Below are positions 5,847 through 8,905 of a stretch of 8,905 nt of DNA, piece after piece. The notes under the pieces were generated by a model. The model was given only the letters and a program-made list of their open reading frames with translations. It was not told where the DNA came from and ran no database searches. Position numbers and translations under genes: made by a program. The stretch is from Anaerobacillus sp. (GTDB taxonomy: Bacteria; Bacillota; Bacilli; Bacillales_H; Anaerobacillaceae). The stretch spans positions 1 to 8,905 of the forward strand of contig SKOL01000392.1 in assembly GCA_007120055.1 (NCBI GenBank). The letters are read 5' to 3'. Each line of letters starts with the position of its first letter. Within the stretch, counting starts at the first letter, position 1.

Positions 5847-7055
5847 GTGAAAAAAGATCATGAACAAGAAGAAAAGCAATTACAAGAATTACAGCATAAT
5901 GAAGCTGACTCCTATTGGAAAAAAATCAAACGTTATAAGGTAGCTATTTTCTTAACCTTAGCTGTAATAGGGATCGCCTTATCGGTAACGATTGGTGTTC
6001 AGGCGACATCTACCAATACGTTTTGCGCTAGTTGTCATATGATGACGCCGCAAGCTTTGACGTGGGAAGCTTCGTCTCATAGCTCCATCAAATGTAAAGA
6101 TTGTCATATAAACCCGGGGCTTCAAGGGACGATTGATGCTAAAATTGGGGGCTTATATGAACTGTACCACATGGTGACAGACTCCTACGGTACTCCGATT
6201 AGGATGCACTATGAAATTCCAAATGAAAACTGTACGCAGTGTCACAACATGAATAACCGAGACGTTTCACCGTCAGGAGATCTAATCGTGGACCACTTTA
6301 TCCATGATGAAAAAGAAATCAGTTGTGTTACGTGCCACGACGGTGTCGCGCACGGTAAAGTTTCCGAACTTAGAATCACATATAGAAGCGACTTTGAACG
6401 CTGGGATGAAAATCTAGCAGCCTATTATATGAATTCAGAAAACCCATACTCGAATCCACAAATGGATAAATGTATGGATTGCCATGAGCTTAGGAATGCA
6501 CCGTTAACATGCGAAACGTGTCATACGACTGGAATGGTCCCAGACGATCATAAAGATGCGAACTTCCTAAATAAGCAACATGGAAGACTCGCAGCAGAAG
6601 ATCTTGCATCATGTCATACATGTCACTCAAATATGTCGGACCATCCAATTAAAGAGTTCCAAGATAAAAAGCAATATACTCAATTTTTAAATCCTGATCG
6701 TAATGGCACACAAATGACCGTAAGACAGTATGCGCAAACAAATACGTTCTGTATTGACTGTCATAGCCAAGCGCCAGAAAGTCACGGCCGACCAACATTC
6801 TTTATTAATCACGGTGGACTTGTTGAGGACAATAGAGATGGATGTTTAACTTGCCACGCGAACGAAAGAGCTTCAACATCACCAGTAACATCTGTGACAT
6901 GTGCATCTTGTCACTCGGGTGGCCACCCAACGGAGTGGCAAAGAAGGCATCCGACACCGATCGCACCAAATCAAAGAATTGACTTAACTTGTTTAGAGTG
7001 CCATGTTGAACAAACATGTACCTCATGTCACGTCGATGCAAAAAGAGAACAGTAA
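5847..7055 (+). CDS. Membrane-anchored dodecahaem cytochrome c, NapC/NirT-type N-terminal domain
   Basis: A paralogue of the preceding cytochrome with a longer haem chain, probably another quinol-to-exterior electron carrier. A charged, coiled-coil-like N-terminus (1-28) is cytoplasmic; one helix spans about 29-53. Twelve CXXCH motifs start at residues 60, 83, 129, 160, 209, 222, 256, 302, 333, 352, 382 and 391. Haem 1 is CASCHMM (CXXCHXM form, M66 possible ligand). SGDLIV (143-148) and CVTCH-DGVAHGK (160-171) match the first cytochrome almost residue for residue, so haems 1-4 share descent. About 14 extra histidines in the external part could supply sixth ligands. Motif 7 is CHTCH, with a histidine inside it. 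The last two motifs are separated by only four residues. No catalytic reductase motif is seen. GTG 5847 was chosen because GAGGTGA lies seven bases upstream; GTG 5841 is only one base from that site, and the difference is two residues. Confidence 0.9.
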   Translation: MKKDHEQEEKQLQELQHNEADSYWKKIKRYKVAIFLTLAVIGIALSVTIGVQATSTNTFCASCHMMTPQALTWEASSHSSIKCKDCHINPGLQGTIDAKIGGLYELYHMVTDSYGTPIRMHYEIPNENCTQCHNMNNRDVSPSGDLIVDHFIHDEKEISCVTCHDGVAHGKVSELRITYRSDFERWDENLAAYYMNSENPYSNPQMDKCMDCHELRNAPLTCETCHTTGMVPDDHKDANFLNKQHGRLAAEDLASCHTCHSNMSDHPIKEFQDKKQYTQFLNPDRNGTQMTVRQYAQTNTFCIDCHSQAPESHGRPTFFINHGGLVEDNRDGCLTCHANERASTSPVTSVTCASCHSGGHPTEWQRRHPTPIAPNQRIDLTCLECHVEQTCTSCHVDAKREQ

Positions 7056-7072
7056 CTTAGGAGGGATTTTCA

Positions 7073-7855
7073 ATGTCGCAAGATAACAACCATAACGAAG
7101 AACGCGAGAAAGATAGACAACGAGAATTAGAGAAAGAACTCGAAATGGATCTAGATAATAACGCAAAACAAACGAGATTTAATGAAAAAGACCCAGAAAA
7201 GATCTCTCACTTCAAAAAGAAGTTTACAACATGGCAAACGATAGGTTTGCTAGCGCTGACATTATTTTTAAGCACAGGCGGTGGCCTTGCTTTAGGAAAT
7301 GTTTTAGGAACTTCTGAAGACATGAAACGCATTAATGAACAACTCGAATTTTATCAAGAACGAGTTAACGATAATCCAACTAACTTAGAAGATCGCATCG
7401 TCTTAGGTTACACTCATTTCTTATTAGGAAATAATAATCAAGCAGTCAATGAATTTAAACATGTTTTAGAAATCGATGATACCTATTTTAGTGCATATTA
7501 CAATCTAGGATTAGTTTATTTAGTTGAAGAAAAATATTATGAAGCACTATCTATGTTTAATAAAACTGTAGAAATTGCACCTCGAGACTTCAAGGGCCAT
7601 AAACAAATGGGGATAGCCCAGCGTCATCTAAAAATGTACGACGAAGCAATCGTTTCATTGTCTGAAGCAAATATGTTGGCACCTGCAAATGCAGATATTA
7701 TTTATCAAATTGGTTTAGTTGCAGAAGCAGTTGGAGATTTTGAAATGGCAGCAGAAATTTTTAAAGATGCACTAAATTATGATCCACTTTTCCAAGATGC
7801 GTTGAATGGCTTAGAACGTGTTCAAAATGAACTAAAAAGTGTAGGTGATAAATAA
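7073..7855 (+). CDS. Membrane-anchored TPR protein of the cytochrome operon
   Basis: Probably a scaffold or docking factor for the neighbouring cytochromes; it has no catalytic motif. The first 50 residues are very highly charged (REKDRQRELEKELEMDLD) and probably a cytoplasmic coiled coil. One membrane helix follows (about 55-78). The rest lies outside: a short helical linker (about 80-100), then about four tetratricopeptide repeats (roughly 104-136, 138-171, 173-204 and 206-238) with the expected pattern of small and aromatic residues such as AYYNLGLVYL and EAL. TPR proteins are known in cytochrome c maturation (CcmH/NrfG), but those act in System I, which Bacillaceae do not normally use, so a direct equivalence is doubtful. 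The start is firm: TAGGAGGG (7058-7065) lies seven bases upstream, 17 bases after the cytochrome stop. The stop codon overlaps the next start. Confidence 0.85.
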   Translation: MSQDNNHNEEREKDRQRELEKELEMDLDNNAKQTRFNEKDPEKISHFKKKFTTWQTIGLLALTLFLSTGGGLALGNVLGTSEDMKRINEQLEFYQERVNDNPTNLEDRIVLGYTHFLLGNNNQAVNEFKHVLEIDDTYFSAYYNLGLVYLVEEKYYEALSMFNKTVEIAPRDFKGHKQMGIAQRHLKMYDEAIVSLSEANMLAPANADIIYQIGLVAEAVGDFEMAAEIFKDALNYDPLFQDALNGLERVQNELKSVGDK

Positions 7856-8823
7856 TGAATAGATTGACGGTTTATATCATAATGGCTTCTATCGTCGTTG
7901 TAAATGCAGCTATATTTGGGTTTATTATTTCTAACCAAGCAAAAGCTTTATCTACAGGATTACAGCATGTTAATCAAGGTTCACCAACAAAAGCAGTTAG
8001 TCAATTTTTTGGTGATTTTGAGAACCCTCTAGGCAGGCCAATGGATGTTTTAGTTACAGATGAATTTATGTATGTGACAGACACAGATAATAAAAAGGTT
8101 CATGTTTTCAGCGTAAATGGTGAGCAATTATTTACTTTCGGTGAAGCGGGGAATAATCCAGGCCAGTTTGATTTTCCGTATGGTATTTCAGTAGATAGCG
8201 AAGAAAAGATTTATGTAGCAGATTTGTATAACGCCAAAATTTCAATATTTGATAAAAATGGAGACTTCATTGATTACTTTGCCGAGCAATATAGCAATAA
8301 TGGAACTATTGTTTCACCGGCGGGTTTAAGAATAATTAATGAAACAGTTTATGTGACTGACGTTCAAAGAAATAAAGTTTTTACTTTTAATTTGGATGGT
8401 GAACTTCTTCAAGAGATTGGTGAGCCAGGAGTTGAGGAAGGAATGTTCTTCGCCCCAAATGCAATTACAGCAGATAATGACGGAAATATTTATGTTGTCG
8501 ATACAGGAAATTCTCGTATTCAAGTTTTTGATAATGAAGGTAACTTTGTTAGAGTAATTGATGGTTCTATAGGTGAGAGTGGAAATTCAGTTCTTGTAAA
8601 CCCAAGAGGGATAGGAGTTAACTCTAAAGGAGTTATCTATGTTGTAAGTAATTTAACAAATTTTGTTCACTCATTTGATAATGAAGGAAACGAGTTATAT
8701 CGATTTGGTGGGATCGGTCAAAGTACAGGTCAGTTTCAACTCCCTAATGGCTTGTTTATTGATAATCGAGACACAATTTATGTAACAGAAACAATAAATC
8801 AACGTGTCTCTACATTTAACTAA
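7855..8823 (+). CDS. Membrane-anchored NHL-repeat beta-propeller protein
   Basis: An extracytoplasmic six-bladed propeller, probably a protein-binding platform. One N-terminal helix (about 7-27) after MNR acts as an uncleaved anchor or signal peptide; there is no lipobox Cys, sortase motif or SLH domain. NHL repeats fall at roughly 55-96, 102-140, 150-188, 196-236, 245-284 and 292-322. Each carries the pattern of P.GI.VD....IYV.D..N.RI.VF followed by G. The last blade ends exactly at the C-terminus, so the protein is complete. The start ATG overlaps the upstream stop by one base (TAATG), with AGGTGA (7843-7848) six to seven bases upstream, implying translational coupling with the TPR protein. 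NHL proteins are encoded beside multihaem cytochromes in Geobacter-type extracellular electron transfer loci, which supports a role in the same process. No enzymatic function (for example peptidylglycine lyase) is suggested by the context. Confidence 0.88.
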   Translation: MNRLTVYIIMASIVVVNAAIFGFIISNQAKALSTGLQHVNQGSPTKAVSQFFGDFENPLGRPMDVLVTDEFMYVTDTDNKKVHVFSVNGEQLFTFGEAGNNPGQFDFPYGISVDSEEKIYVADLYNAKISIFDKNGDFIDYFAEQYSNNGTIVSPAGLRIINETVYVTDVQRNKVFTFNLDGELLQEIGEPGVEEGMFFAPNAITADNDGNIYVVDTGNSRIQVFDNEGNFVRVIDGSIGESGNSVLVNPRGIGVNSKGVIYVVSNLTNFVHSFDNEGNELYRFGGIGQSTGQFQLPNGLFIDNRDTIYVTETINQRVSTFN

Positions 8824-8905
8824 TGCTATCAATTCTGTAAAGGGGGTGGGGAAGGGAGAAGGTCTTTATTAGGTTGGTAAGTATCATATATTTTGTAAAC
8901 AAAAA
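8824..8905. other. Right-end non-coding stretch; operon may continue
   Basis: No hairpin with a T run follows the NHL gene, so transcription probably continues. Purine-rich ribosome-binding-like sequences lie at 8840-8861. A possible TTG start at 8874 opens a frame (VSIIYFVNK) that runs off the window. Its spacing to the purine run is about 12 bases, so it is only suggestive. Confidence 0.3.

Noticed and set aside
6805..7041. Minus-strand open frame of 78 codons
   Set aside because: It is entirely antisense to the haem motifs of the 12-haem cytochrome and has no independent support.
4658..7055. Cytochrome c nitrite reductase (NrfA) or hydroxylamine oxidoreductase-type enzyme
   Set aside because: Neither cytochrome has the CXXCK active-site haem motif of NrfA. 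Both have the NapC/NrfH-type anchored first haem and no evident catalytic signature. They are better read as electron carriers.
1..8905. CRISPR array, tRNA, rRNA or insertion sequence transposase
   Set aside because: No regularly spaced repeats, no tRNA or rRNA-like segments and no transposase-like protein were found on either strand.

Overview
The window looks like a stretch of chromosome from a low-GC, endospore-former-type Firmicute, most likely a member of the Bacillaceae. The base composition is AT-rich, the ribosome binding sites are strong AGGAGG types, GTG and TTG starts occur, rho-independent hairpin/T-run terminators are present, and the proteins resemble Bacillus-type families. A species cannot be named from the sequence alone.

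Layout. Positions 1-256 hold decayed copies of an intergenic repeat and a plausible promoter. A membrane-anchored SGNH/GDSL-type hydrolase follows (257-1084, +) and ends in a terminator. Next is a modular cell-wall amidase without a signal peptide (1395-2549, +). It faces a six-helix potassium channel (2737-3513, -), and a GC-rich palindromic repeat sits between them. A 74-residue zinc-ribbon protein (3858-4082, +) follows, then a strong terminator (4181-4224) and a long AT-rich non-coding stretch.

The most notable part is a four-gene operon running to the right end (4658-8823, +). It encodes two adjacent membrane-anchored multihaem c-type cytochromes with 8 and 12 CXXCH motifs. Both have a NapC/NirT/NrfH-like N-terminal quinol-dehydrogenase domain. 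They are followed by a membrane-anchored TPR protein and a membrane-anchored NHL beta-propeller. All four are predicted to have one N-terminal membrane helix and to place their functional domain outside the cytoplasmic membrane. The likely joint role (inference) is to take electrons from the menaquinol pool and carry them outward through up to 20 haems, with the TPR and NHL proteins acting as scaffold or docking partners. No recognisable terminal reductase is encoded in the window. The promoter region carries two TTGTGAAT boxes 11 bp apart, which suggests redox or oxygen-limitation control of the ResD or Rex kind.

The upstream genes (hydrolase, amidase, channel, zinc ribbon) look like separate transcription units with no clear link to the cytochrome operon. 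The operon probably continues beyond the window, since no terminator is visible after the NHL gene.
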